Assembly: GCF_900110765.1 (NCBI RefSeq)
Contig: NZ_FOEO01000002.1
Span: forward strand, 62,001 to 126,000
DNA: 64,000 bases
Reading direction: 5' to 3'
DNA from: Pseudomonas sp. NFACC02
Lineage (GTDB): Bacteria; Pseudomonadota; Gammaproteobacteria; Pseudomonadales; Pseudomonadaceae
Below, one piece after another: positions 57,404-64,000 of this stretch. The translations under genes were made by a program, and so were the position numbers. How positions within the stretch are numbered: position 1 is the first letter of the stretch; the number at the start of each line of letters is the position of its first letter. Below the pieces are notes generated by a model. It was not told the DNA's origin and did no database searches. It saw only the letters and a program-made list of their open reading frames with translations.

Positions 57404-57506
57404 GTAGGAGCGCGCTTGGTCTGGGCCGCATCCGGGCGATTGGGGAGTGTCTGTGAATGGATGGATCGTCTGACACTGCCCAATCGCGAGCAAGCGGAGC
57501 CCTCCC
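57404..57506. repeat. degenerate REP doublet before the MFS gene
   Basis: GTAGGAGCGCGCTTGGTCTG and CAATCGCGAGCAAGCGGAGC face each other around about 60 bases; both arms have diverged from the canonical form. Confidence 0.6.
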
Positions 57507-57642
57507 GTCGCGATAACCACAGCGTTCCCCGCCGCCGCTCAAACTCAAGCATTTCCCATTGCATAGCCCGCTAACAAACCGGCACCATCACGCTTTCGTC
57601 TGTCATGCAGCCCCGTCTGCAGTCCCCGGAGCGTTGTCGATA

Positions 57643-59025
57643 ATGGTCCAGCCCACCCCTCAGGATTCCCCGCGCGTCAGCGACAAGCTCACTCCACGCG
57701 AATTTCGCGGCATGGTGGCGATTCTGCTGTCCATTGCCCTGGCCACGCTCGACACGGCCATTGCCAACACCGCCTTGCCGGCCATTGCCGCCGACCTCAA
57801 CGCCTCCCCCGCCGCGTCGGTGTGGATCATCAACGCCTACCAACTGGCGGCGGTCGCGACTTTGCTGCCGTTCGCGGCGCTGGGCGGTGTGCTGGGTCAG
57901 CGCAAGGTCTATCTGGGCGGCTTGATGCTGTTTGTGCTGTCTTCGGCGCTGTGTACGTTCGCGTGGTCGCTGCCCACCCTGACCATCGCCCGCGTGCTAC
58001 AAGGCCTGGGCGCCAGCGCGATCATGAGCGTGAACGCCGGTCTGATCAGTTCGATCTTTCCGCGCGAACGCCTTGGCCGCGGGCTGGGCATGAACGCGCT
58101 GGTGGTCGGTACGTCGTTTTCCGTCGGCCCCACCATCGCGTCGTTGGTCCTGTCGGTGGCCAGTTGGCCCTGGCTGTTCGCGATCAACCTGCCCATCGGC
58201 GTGTTCGCCCTGATCTTTGCCTGGAACTCATTGCCGGCAACCAAACCGGGCAGCCTGACCTTTGACCGCGTGACCGCGACCCTCAATGTCATCACCTTCG
58301 GTGCGCTGATCTTCGCCTTGAGCGAGGCTGCGCAACTGGGCTCGATGACCACCGTGCTGATCGCCCTGGCGATCTTTCTGGTCAGCGGCGCGGCGATGCT
58401 CAAACGCGAAGCCGGGCACCCGGCACCGATGTTCCCGCTGGACCTGCTCAAACGCCCGATGTTTGCCCTGTCGGCCCTGACCGCCTTTTGCTCGTTCGCC
58501 ACGCAAGGCCTGGCGTTTGTGTCACTGCCGTTCTTCTTCGAAACCACGCTGGGCCGTGACCCGGTGCAGACCGGTTTCCTGATGACGCCCTGGTCGGTGG
58601 TGGTGGCGATGATTGCGCCGTTCGCCGGACGCCTGTCCGATCGTTACCCACCAGGGCTGCTCGGCGGCATCGGACTGGCGATGCTCTGCTGCGGGATGAT
58701 CTCCCTGGCGACCATGCCTGCCGATGCCAGCGTGGTGTCGATCGGCGCGCGGATGATTCTGTGCGGCATCGGCTTCGGCTTTTTCCAGGCACCGAATCAG
58801 AAAGCGCTGATGACCAGTGCCCCGAAAGAACGCTCCAGTGGCGCCAGCGGCACCATCGCCACGGCCCGCCTGATCGGTCAGGCAACGGGCGCCGCGCTGG
58901 TGGCGCTGAGTTTCGGGATTTCCAGTGAACACGGCCCGGCGCTGGCACTGAGCATCGGCGCAGGGTTTGCGGCAGTGGGCAGCGTAGCCAGTGGATTGCG
59001 GTTGGTGACGAAGACCACGAAATAA
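57643..59025 (+). CDS. MFS transporter, DHA2-like (EmrB/QacA) drug or metabolite exporter
   Basis: A 460-residue inner-membrane exporter with 13-14 predicted helices. LATLDTAIANTALPAIAADL is the helix-1 motif D1, VWIINAYQLAAVATLLP follows, and VLQGLGASAIMSVNAGLISSIFP is motif C-like. Related proteins export antibiotics or organic compounds. I use the ATG at 57643; the frame extends 28 codons upstream but that part is not membrane-like. No regulator is adjacent, so the substrate cannot be inferred. Confidence 0.9.
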   Translation: MVQPTPQDSPRVSDKLTPREFRGMVAILLSIALATLDTAIANTALPAIAADLNASPAASVWIINAYQLAAVATLLPFAALGGVLGQRKVYLGGLMLFVLSSALCTFAWSLPTLTIARVLQGLGASAIMSVNAGLISSIFPRERLGRGLGMNALVVGTSFSVGPTIASLVLSVASWPWLFAINLPIGVFALIFAWNSLPATKPGSLTFDRVTATLNVITFGALIFALSEAAQLGSMTTVLIALAIFLVSGAAMLKREAGHPAPMFPLDLLKRPMFALSALTAFCSFATQGLAFVSLPFFFETTLGRDPVQTGFLMTPWSVVVAMIAPFAGRLSDRYPPGLLGGIGLAMLCCGMISLATMPADASVVSIGARMILCGIGFGFFQAPNQKALMTSAPKERSSGASGTIATARLIGQATGAALVALSFGISSEHGPALALSIGAGFAAVGSVASGLRLVTKTTK

Positions 59026-59043
59026 ATCATCCCGAACATCCTG

Positions 59044-59075
59044 CCTGTAGGCGTGAGCTTGCTCGCGCCTACAGG
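59044..59075. repeat. single REP hairpin after the MFS gene
   Basis: CCTGTAGGCG-TGAGCTTGCTCG-CGCCTACAGG, a perfect 10-bp stem, may end the MFS transcript. Confidence 0.65.
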
Positions 59076-59203
59076 TCATCGGTGCATGCAGGATCCCGGG
59101 CAGGATCAGGCAATCATCCCGGAGAACTGATACATCGCTTTGTCCCCCAATGTTCCTACCATGGGTGATCAAGTAACGGCATCTGCCTCGTGAGGGAAAC
59201 ACC

Positions 59204-60037
59204 ATGAGTACGACAAAAACCCTGTTCATCACCGGCGTCAGCAGTGGCTTTGGCAAGGCGCTCGCCGCCCAGGCGCTGGCGGCCGGGCACACGGTCATCG
59301 GCACCTTGCGCACCCAGGAAGCCCTGGTCGAGTTTGAATCCCAGGCCGAGGGCCGCGCCCATGGCGTGCTGCTGGACGTGACTGAGTTCGACGCCATCGA
59401 CAACGTGATCAATGACGTCGACAAGGCATTGGGCCCGGTGGACGTGCTGGTCAACAACGCCGGCTACGGCCACGAAGGCGTTATGGAAGAGTCCTCGATG
59501 GACGAGCTGCGCCGTCAGTTCGACGTCAACGTGTTCGGCGCCGTGGCGGTCACCAAGGCGTTCGTCCCACTGTTCCGTCAACGCCGCAAGGGTCACATCC
59601 TCAACATCACCTCCATGGGCGGCTTCATCACCCTGCCGGGCATTACCTACTACAACGGCAGCAAGTTTGCCCTGGAGGGGATTTCGGAAGCACTGGGCAA
59701 GGAACTGAAGCCGTTCAACGTACACGTCACTGCGGTCGCGCCCGGCGGCTTTCGCACCGACTGGGCAGGTCGTTCGATGCGACGCTCGCCCCGGCAGATC
59801 GCCGACTACGACGAATCCTTCGACCCGGTTCGCAAGGCACGCCAGGATCGCAGCGGCAAGCAAATCGGTGACCCGGTGAAAGCGGCGAATGCGATGTTGA
59901 AATTGATCGACAGCGAGAACCCGCCCGCACATCTGCTGCTCGGCAGCGATGCACTGAAAATGGTGCGGGACAAGCTGGCGTTCCTGGAGTCGGAGATCGC
60001 CGCGTGGGAAGAGGTGACGCGGTCGACGGATGGTTGA
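59204..60037 (+). CDS. short-chain dehydrogenase/reductase
   Basis: A 277-residue classical SDR. The coenzyme site is TGVSSGFGKALA (TGxxxGxG), followed by LVNNAGYGHEG (NNAG) and the catalytic Ser plus YYNGSK (YxxxK). The lack of an acidic residue after the Rossmann strand with TLRTQEAL suggests NADPH. Similar proteins reduce ketones or aldehydes. It stands alone upstream of the second repeat array. Substrate unknown. Confidence 0.9.
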   Translation: MSTTKTLFITGVSSGFGKALAAQALAAGHTVIGTLRTQEALVEFESQAEGRAHGVLLDVTEFDAIDNVINDVDKALGPVDVLVNNAGYGHEGVMEESSMDELRRQFDVNVFGAVAVTKAFVPLFRQRRKGHILNITSMGGFITLPGITYYNGSKFALEGISEALGKELKPFNVHVTAVAPGGFRTDWAGRSMRRSPRQIADYDESFDPVRKARQDRSGKQIGDPVKAANAMLKLIDSENPPAHLLLGSDALKMVRDKLAFLESEIAAWEEVTRSTDG

Positions 60038-60110
60038 TCCGGCGCGATAGCCTGAATTGAACACTGGTCTGCGGTCTGAGCACAGGTTCGCGCATCAACC
60101 CAGGACCCTG

Positions 60111-60659
60111 TGGGAGACGTCCGAGGTTACGAGGGTATGGGCCGCAATTCGGACGAAGGCGGTGGGTCAGTCACCGTTGATGGTGCTGACCCACCGCATT
60201 CGCGAGCAAGCTCACTCCTACAGTATCCGTGTGGTCCTCATGGCTTCGGAACCACGCGGATACTGTGGGAGACGTCCGAGGTTACGAGGGCAGCGAAAGC
60301 GGTGGGTCATTCACCGTTGAGGGTGCTGACCCACCGCATTCGCCAGCAAGCCGGCTCCTACAGTGTCCGCGGCGTTCTCAAGGCTTCGGAACCACGCGGA
60401 TACTCTGGGAGACGTCCGAGGTTACGAGGGTATGGGCCGCAATTCGGACGAAAGCGGTGGGTCATTCACCGTTGATGGTGCTGACCCACCGCATTCGCGG
60501 GCAAGCGCGCTCCTACAGTGTCCGCGTCGTTCTCAAGGCTTCGGAACCACGCGGATACTGTGGGAGACGTCCGAGGTTACGAGGGCAGCGAAAGCGGTGG
60601 GTCAGTCACCGTTTAGGGTGCTGACACACCGCATTCGCCAGCAAGCTGGCTCCCGCAAG
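60111..60659. repeat. tandem palindromic array, four units in A-B-A-B order
   Basis: Units begin (TGGGAGACGTCCGAGGTTAC) at 60111, 60266, 60406 and 60561, so spacing is 155, 140 and 155. Units 1 and 3 (A) carry TATGGGCCGCAATTCGGACG; units 2 and 4 (B) lack it and are 15 bases shorter. Each unit has GCGGTGGGTCAG/CTGACCCACCGC hairpin arms, then a REP head, then in units 1-3 a linker containing GGCTTCGGAACCACGCGGATA. REP heads are GCGAGCAAGCTCAC, GCCAGCAAGCCGGC, GCGGGCAAGCGCGC and GCCAGCAAGCTGGC. The array fills most of the 659-base gap between convergent genes. Confidence 0.9.
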
Positions 60660-60696
60660 GACGACCGCATTACCCATACCGTATCTGGCGCAGATA

Positions 60697-62058
60697 TCAG
60701 GGCTTGGCAATGTCCGTACGACTCACCGCCGGTGAGGCTTTGGGCAGCGTCGCCCGCAGCTTCGTCACCTGCTCGGCACTGACCGCCGGCGCCTGATTGC
60801 CCCAGCTGCTGCGGATGAACGTCAGCAGTTGCGCCACTTCTTCATCCGAAAGCCGCCAGGCGAACCCAGGCATGCCCAGTTCCGAAGGAGCGGTCTGCGT
60901 GGCCGGCAGTTTGCTGCCCGCCAGCACCAGACGGATCATCGACACGGGGTCCTGCGCCAGCACCGAAGAGTTGCCCGCGATTTTCGGGAACACGCGGTCA
61001 TCGCCCAAGCCGTTGGTGCGGTGGCAGGCGGCGCAGTTGTCGACGTACAGCTCGGCGCCGCGACTGCCTTCCTGCCCCGCTGCCAGCGCCTTGGCCGTTG
61101 CCGGATCAGCCTCGAAGCTCGACACCTGCTCCCTGGTCGGCGGCAGGCTCTTCAAGTACGCGGCGACGGCGTGCAGGTCGGCGTCGTTGAGATGCTGCGT
61201 GCTGTGCACCACCACATCGCCCATTGCCCCACCCAATACCGCGTGCTGGGTGTTACGTGCGCTGCGCAACGTCGCGACGATGTCGTCGGCGGTCCAGCGA
61301 CCCAGGCCATCAGCCGGATTCCCACGCAGGTTCACCGCCAGCCAGCCGTCGATCACCGGACCACCCGACAAGTACTCGGCGCCCGACTCGTCCAGTGCCT
61401 TCTCCTGCAGGGTCAGGGCACGGGGCGTATGGCAACTGCCGCAGTGTCCCAGCCCTTGCACCAGGTAAGCACCGCGCGCGATCTGCGGATCCTGGTAACG
61501 ACCGGCATCGAAGGCAACCGCCTGTGGCGCCGGCGCGAAGGTCTTGCGCCAGATCGCCAATGGCCAGCGCATCGATAACGGCCAGGGCACGTCATTGGCA
61601 CGGTTCTCGGCGTAGACCGGCGCAACGCCCTGCATGAAGTAGGCGTACATCGCCCGCAGGTCGTCATCGCTGATCCGCGCATACGCGGGATACGGCATCG
61701 CCGGGTACAGGCTGCTGCCATTGGCCGCGATGCCATGGCGCACGGCCCGGTCAAAGTCTTGCAGTGAGTAATTGCCGATGCCCGACGCCTTGTCCGGCGT
61801 GATGTTGCTGCTGTACAGCGTGCCGATCGGCGAGGCAATCGGCAGCCCGCCCGCAAACGGCTTGCCCCCCTTTGCGGTATGGCACGCGGTGCAGTCGCCT
61901 GCGTCGGCCAGGTAGCGACCTTTTTCGATCAGCGCCGCTTGATCGGCGCCTTTGGCGGCGGCGAGCGTCGGCGTGGTCGTCGGCCAGAAGGCAACGATCA
62001 GCAGTGCAACGAGGACTACCACAGCCAGTGAAATCAGGCTCAAGAGAAGCTTTTTCAT
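60697..62058 (-). CDS. membrane-anchored tri-haem cytochrome c subunit of a gluconate-2-dehydrogenase-type complex
   Basis: Passes electrons from the periplasmic GMC dehydrogenase to ubiquinone. The 453-residue protein starts with an N-terminal signal-anchor (LLLSLISLAVVVLVALLIVAF) and has three CxxCH haem sites: CTACH (about residue 56), CGSCH (about 207) and CAACH (about 340), the family pattern for gluconate/sorbitol/alcohol dehydrogenase cytochrome subunits. It follows the flavoprotein gene by 12 bases on the same strand. Confidence 0.95.
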   Translation of the reverse strand: MKKLLLSLISLAVVVLVALLIVAFWPTTTPTLAAAKGADQAALIEKGRYLADAGDCTACHTAKGGKPFAGGLPIASPIGTLYSSNITPDKASGIGNYSLQDFDRAVRHGIAANGSSLYPAMPYPAYARISDDDLRAMYAYFMQGVAPVYAENRANDVPWPLSMRWPLAIWRKTFAPAPQAVAFDAGRYQDPQIARGAYLVQGLGHCGSCHTPRALTLQEKALDESGAEYLSGGPVIDGWLAVNLRGNPADGLGRWTADDIVATLRSARNTQHAVLGGAMGDVVVHSTQHLNDADLHAVAAYLKSLPPTREQVSSFEADPATAKALAAGQEGSRGAELYVDNCAACHRTNGLGDDRVFPKIAGNSSVLAQDPVSMIRLVLAGSKLPATQTAPSELGMPGFAWRLSDEEVAQLLTFIRSSWGNQAPAVSAEQVTKLRATLPKASPAVSRTDIAKP

Positions 62059-62070
62059 GGTCGTCTCTCC

Positions 62071-63846
62071 TTATGCCTGAACCAGCGGGCCGGGGTTTTT
62101 CAGGTACTGCTCGCGAATGGCCTTGGCAGACCAGTACGCCAGCGCGCCCACCATGCCGGTCGGGTTGTAGCCGTTGTTCTGCGGGAACGCGTTGGCACCA
62201 ATGGCGAACACGTTGTGCACGTCCCACGATTGCAGGTAACGGTTCAGCGCCGAGGTCTTCGGATCGCTGCCCATGATCGCGCCGCCGCAGGTGTGGGTGC
62301 TCTGGTACTTGGTGATGTTGTAGTGCTCGCCCGGCTTCTTGGCGTCACCGGCCATCGCCGTCGGGTTGAGGATTTTCGACATCTCCAGCGCCTTGCCGAC
62401 CAGAAACTGCGAAGCTTTTACTTCGTTGTCGTGCCAGTCGAACGTCATGCGCAGCAATGGCCGACCGAAGCCGTCCTTGTAGGTCGGGTCGAGGCTCAGG
62501 TAATGCTGCTTGTACGACATGCACGCACCCTGCACTTCGAAATAGAACGAGTGGCGGAAGGCATCGCTGGCGGCCTGTTTCCAGGCCGTGCCCCAGTTGG
62601 GCGTGCCAGGCGGCACGTTGATGCCACGCACCGGACCCGCGCCCGGCTGTCGCGCCCAGATGAGGCCGCCACCGACGAAGCCGGCCTTGGCATTGTCCAG
62701 CTGGTTGCCGTTGAGGTTATCCATCGTGGTCCCGGCGCCGCCGATCCCGATGAACTGATTCGCCTGCACGTCCTTGTTGAAGAACAGCACCACGCGGTTG
62801 AGGTTCTGGTACGAATAGTTGCGCCCGACCGTGCCCTCACCCGTTTGCGGATCGTAGGGTTTGCCGATGCCGGAGAGCAGCATCAGGTGCACGTTGTACA
62901 GCGAGAACGCACACAGCAACACCAGGTCGGCCTGTTGCTCGACTTCACGGCCCTGAGCGTCGAGATAAGTCACGCCCGTGGCCTTCTTGCCATCGCTGTC
63001 CAGATTGACCTTGAGCACTTGCGCGTGGGTGCGCAGTTCGAAGTTCTTGCGCTGACGCAGCACCGGCAGAATGCTGATGTTGGGGCTGGCCTTGGAGTAG
63101 TTCAGGCAACCGTAGTCACTGCAGAAACCACAGGCATTGCACGGCCCCATCTGGCAACCGTAGGGGTTGACGTACGGCGCGGACGCGTTGGAAGCCGGGA
63201 TCGGGTACGGGTCCCAGCCCATCTCGCGGGCGCCTTTGTAAAACAGCTCGGCGCCGAGGTAGTTCGGGTTCGGTCCCAACGGGAATTCCCGTGAGCGCGA
63301 GCCCTCAAACGGGTTGCCGCCCGCCTGCTTAACGCCCTTGATGACCCCGGCCTTGCCGGACGTACCGCAGACGTATTCGAAGTGATCGAAGTGCGGCTCC
63401 AGGTCCTCATAAGTGATGGGGAAATCCTGAATGCTCATGTCGGACGGAATGAATGAGGCGCCGTAACGCTGCTCGACGTTGCTGCGCAATTTGAAGTCTT
63501 CCGGCAACGCGCGGAAATGGCAGCCGGACCAGTGACTCCCCGCGCCACCAACGCCCGTGCCGGGCTTGAAAGAACCTATCTGGCGATACGGCACAGCGGT
63601 CGAGGTCAGGTTATGCCGGGCGGTGACGGTTTCTTGCGACAGGCTTTGCAGGTAACGGCGGTGCACCGAGCCTTCGAGCTCATCGACCACTTTCGGGTAA
63701 GCGAAATCGGGTTGTGTATCACGATCGGCGCCGCGCTCCAGCACCACCACCTGCAGGCCGGCGTCGGTCAGTTCCTTGGCCAGGATCGCGCCGGTCCAGC
63801 CCATGCCGACGATCACGGCATCCACTTTCGGTTTTGCGTTCGCCAT
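62071..63846 (-). CDS. GMC-family flavoprotein, gluconate-2-dehydrogenase-type large subunit
   Basis: Periplasmic FAD dehydrogenase of 591 residues. DAVIVGMGWTGAILAKELTD is the FAD fold, VGGAGSHWSGCHFRALPEDF the flavin region, CNACGFCSDYGCLNYSKASP a cysteine cluster typical of the gluconate/2-keto-gluconate/sorbitol group, and the C-terminal HTCGGAIMGSDP...NVFAIGANAFPQNNG carries the GMC active-site region. It probably oxidises D-gluconate to 2-keto-gluconate, but sorbitol or another polyol or aldonate is possible. Export relies on the small subunit upstream. Confidence 0.94.
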   Translation of the reverse strand: MANAKPKVDAVIVGMGWTGAILAKELTDAGLQVVVLERGADRDTQPDFAYPKVVDELEGSVHRRYLQSLSQETVTARHNLTSTAVPYRQIGSFKPGTGVGGAGSHWSGCHFRALPEDFKLRSNVEQRYGASFIPSDMSIQDFPITYEDLEPHFDHFEYVCGTSGKAGVIKGVKQAGGNPFEGSRSREFPLGPNPNYLGAELFYKGAREMGWDPYPIPASNASAPYVNPYGCQMGPCNACGFCSDYGCLNYSKASPNISILPVLRQRKNFELRTHAQVLKVNLDSDGKKATGVTYLDAQGREVEQQADLVLLCAFSLYNVHLMLLSGIGKPYDPQTGEGTVGRNYSYQNLNRVVLFFNKDVQANQFIGIGGAGTTMDNLNGNQLDNAKAGFVGGGLIWARQPGAGPVRGINVPPGTPNWGTAWKQAASDAFRHSFYFEVQGACMSYKQHYLSLDPTYKDGFGRPLLRMTFDWHDNEVKASQFLVGKALEMSKILNPTAMAGDAKKPGEHYNITKYQSTHTCGGAIMGSDPKTSALNRYLQSWDVHNVFAIGANAFPQNNGYNPTGMVGALAYWSAKAIREQYLKNPGPLVQA

Positions 63847-63848
63847 GT

Positions 63849-64000
63849 TCAGCCCCTCCGTCCGGCCAGATCAACGGGCGGTAACGGGTACGGCTTGTCG
63901 CGCACCGTGACCCAGTCCATGTAATCGGCGCGCATGCCGGGATAACCGATCATCTTCCAGGCGCCCATGTTCTTGTTGCCGCCGTGGGACGGGTCGGCGA
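63849..64000 (-). CDS. gluconate-2-dehydrogenase-type small subunit, C-terminal end only (partial)
   Basis: The last 49 codons of a gene that continues beyond the right edge. They encode DPSHGGNKNMGAWKMIGYPG followed by the MRADYMDWV segment, the conserved C-terminal block of the gluconate 2-dehydrogenase subunit 3 family, which usually carries the Tat signal that exports the flavoprotein. Its stop is two bases before the flavoprotein start. Confidence 0.88.
   Translation of the reverse strand, partial: ADPSHGGNKNMGAWKMIGYPGMRADYMDWVTVRDKPYPLPPVDLAGRRG

Noticed and set aside
60057..60782. Open frames of 87-139 codons within the second repeat array
   Set aside because: They follow the repeat period, lack ribosome-binding sites and overlap one another in different frames.

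Overview
The window reads as a chromosomal segment of a Pseudomonas species, most likely from the P. fluorescens/P. syringae side of the genus. Reasons: GC-rich coding DNA, near-identity of the TCA-cycle proteins to pseudomonad versions as I remember them, the sdhCDAB-sucAB-lpd run divergent from gltA, the leuCD/leuB/asd block, gltX with a tRNA cluster followed by uvrB, and abundant REP-type palindromes. I see no phage, transposase, CRISPR array or integrase.

Layout. 1-9537: TCA cycle, with sdhC-sdhD-sdhA-sdhB-sucA-sucB-lpd on the minus strand and gltA divergent on the plus strand, each side with a good sigma70 promoter. 9617-15125: minus-strand envelope and regulatory genes (START-domain protein, YkgJ cysteine-cluster protein, a lipoprotein, a MocR regulator, OmpA-like and DUF4398 lipoproteins, a solute-binding protein). 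15260-19126: etfBA and divergent ETF-ubiquinone oxidoreductase sharing a PsrA-like box. 19229-21364: AraC regulator and divergent zinc alcohol dehydrogenase. 21482-26806: a complete D-galactonate operon (dgoK-dgoA-dgoD-dgoT-iclR-type regulator). 27197-28357: membrane acyltransferase, then a 1.1-kb tandem array of REP doublets (28399-29486). 29549-34055: asd, leuB, leuD, leuC with a divergent LysR regulator. 35149-39605: IclR regulator and a divergent amino-acid-type ABC operon ending in an FAD oxidoreductase. 39786-43114: small heat-shock gene with a sigma32 promoter and a ROSE-like RNA thermometer, dusC, thioesterase, TetR regulator and four tRNAs (Glu, Ala, Glu, Ala). 43338-48650: gltX, uvrB and an aromatic-type aminotransferase.

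48921-56955 is the most interesting accessory locus. A 2-oxoglutarate/Fe(II) dioxygenase gene faces an FMN 2-hydroxyacid dehydrogenase, an FAD-linked 2-hydroxyacid dehydrogenase, a four-gene polar amino-acid-type ABC importer and a HutC-family GntR regulator. Three HutC-type operator matches (GT-N-TA-N-AC) lie at the three expected promoters. Two of them form a perfect 16-bp inverted pair 246 bp apart, each with the candidate -10 hexamer of its own gene inside it. This looks like one self-contained catabolic regulon for an unidentified substrate.

57069-64000: a low-complexity NQS-rich small protein, a DHA2-type MFS exporter, an SDR enzyme, a second tandem palindromic array with A-B-A-B higher-order structure (60111-60659), and a gluconate-2-dehydrogenase-type periplasmic complex (tri-haem cytochrome c, GMC flavoprotein, partial small subunit) running off the right edge.
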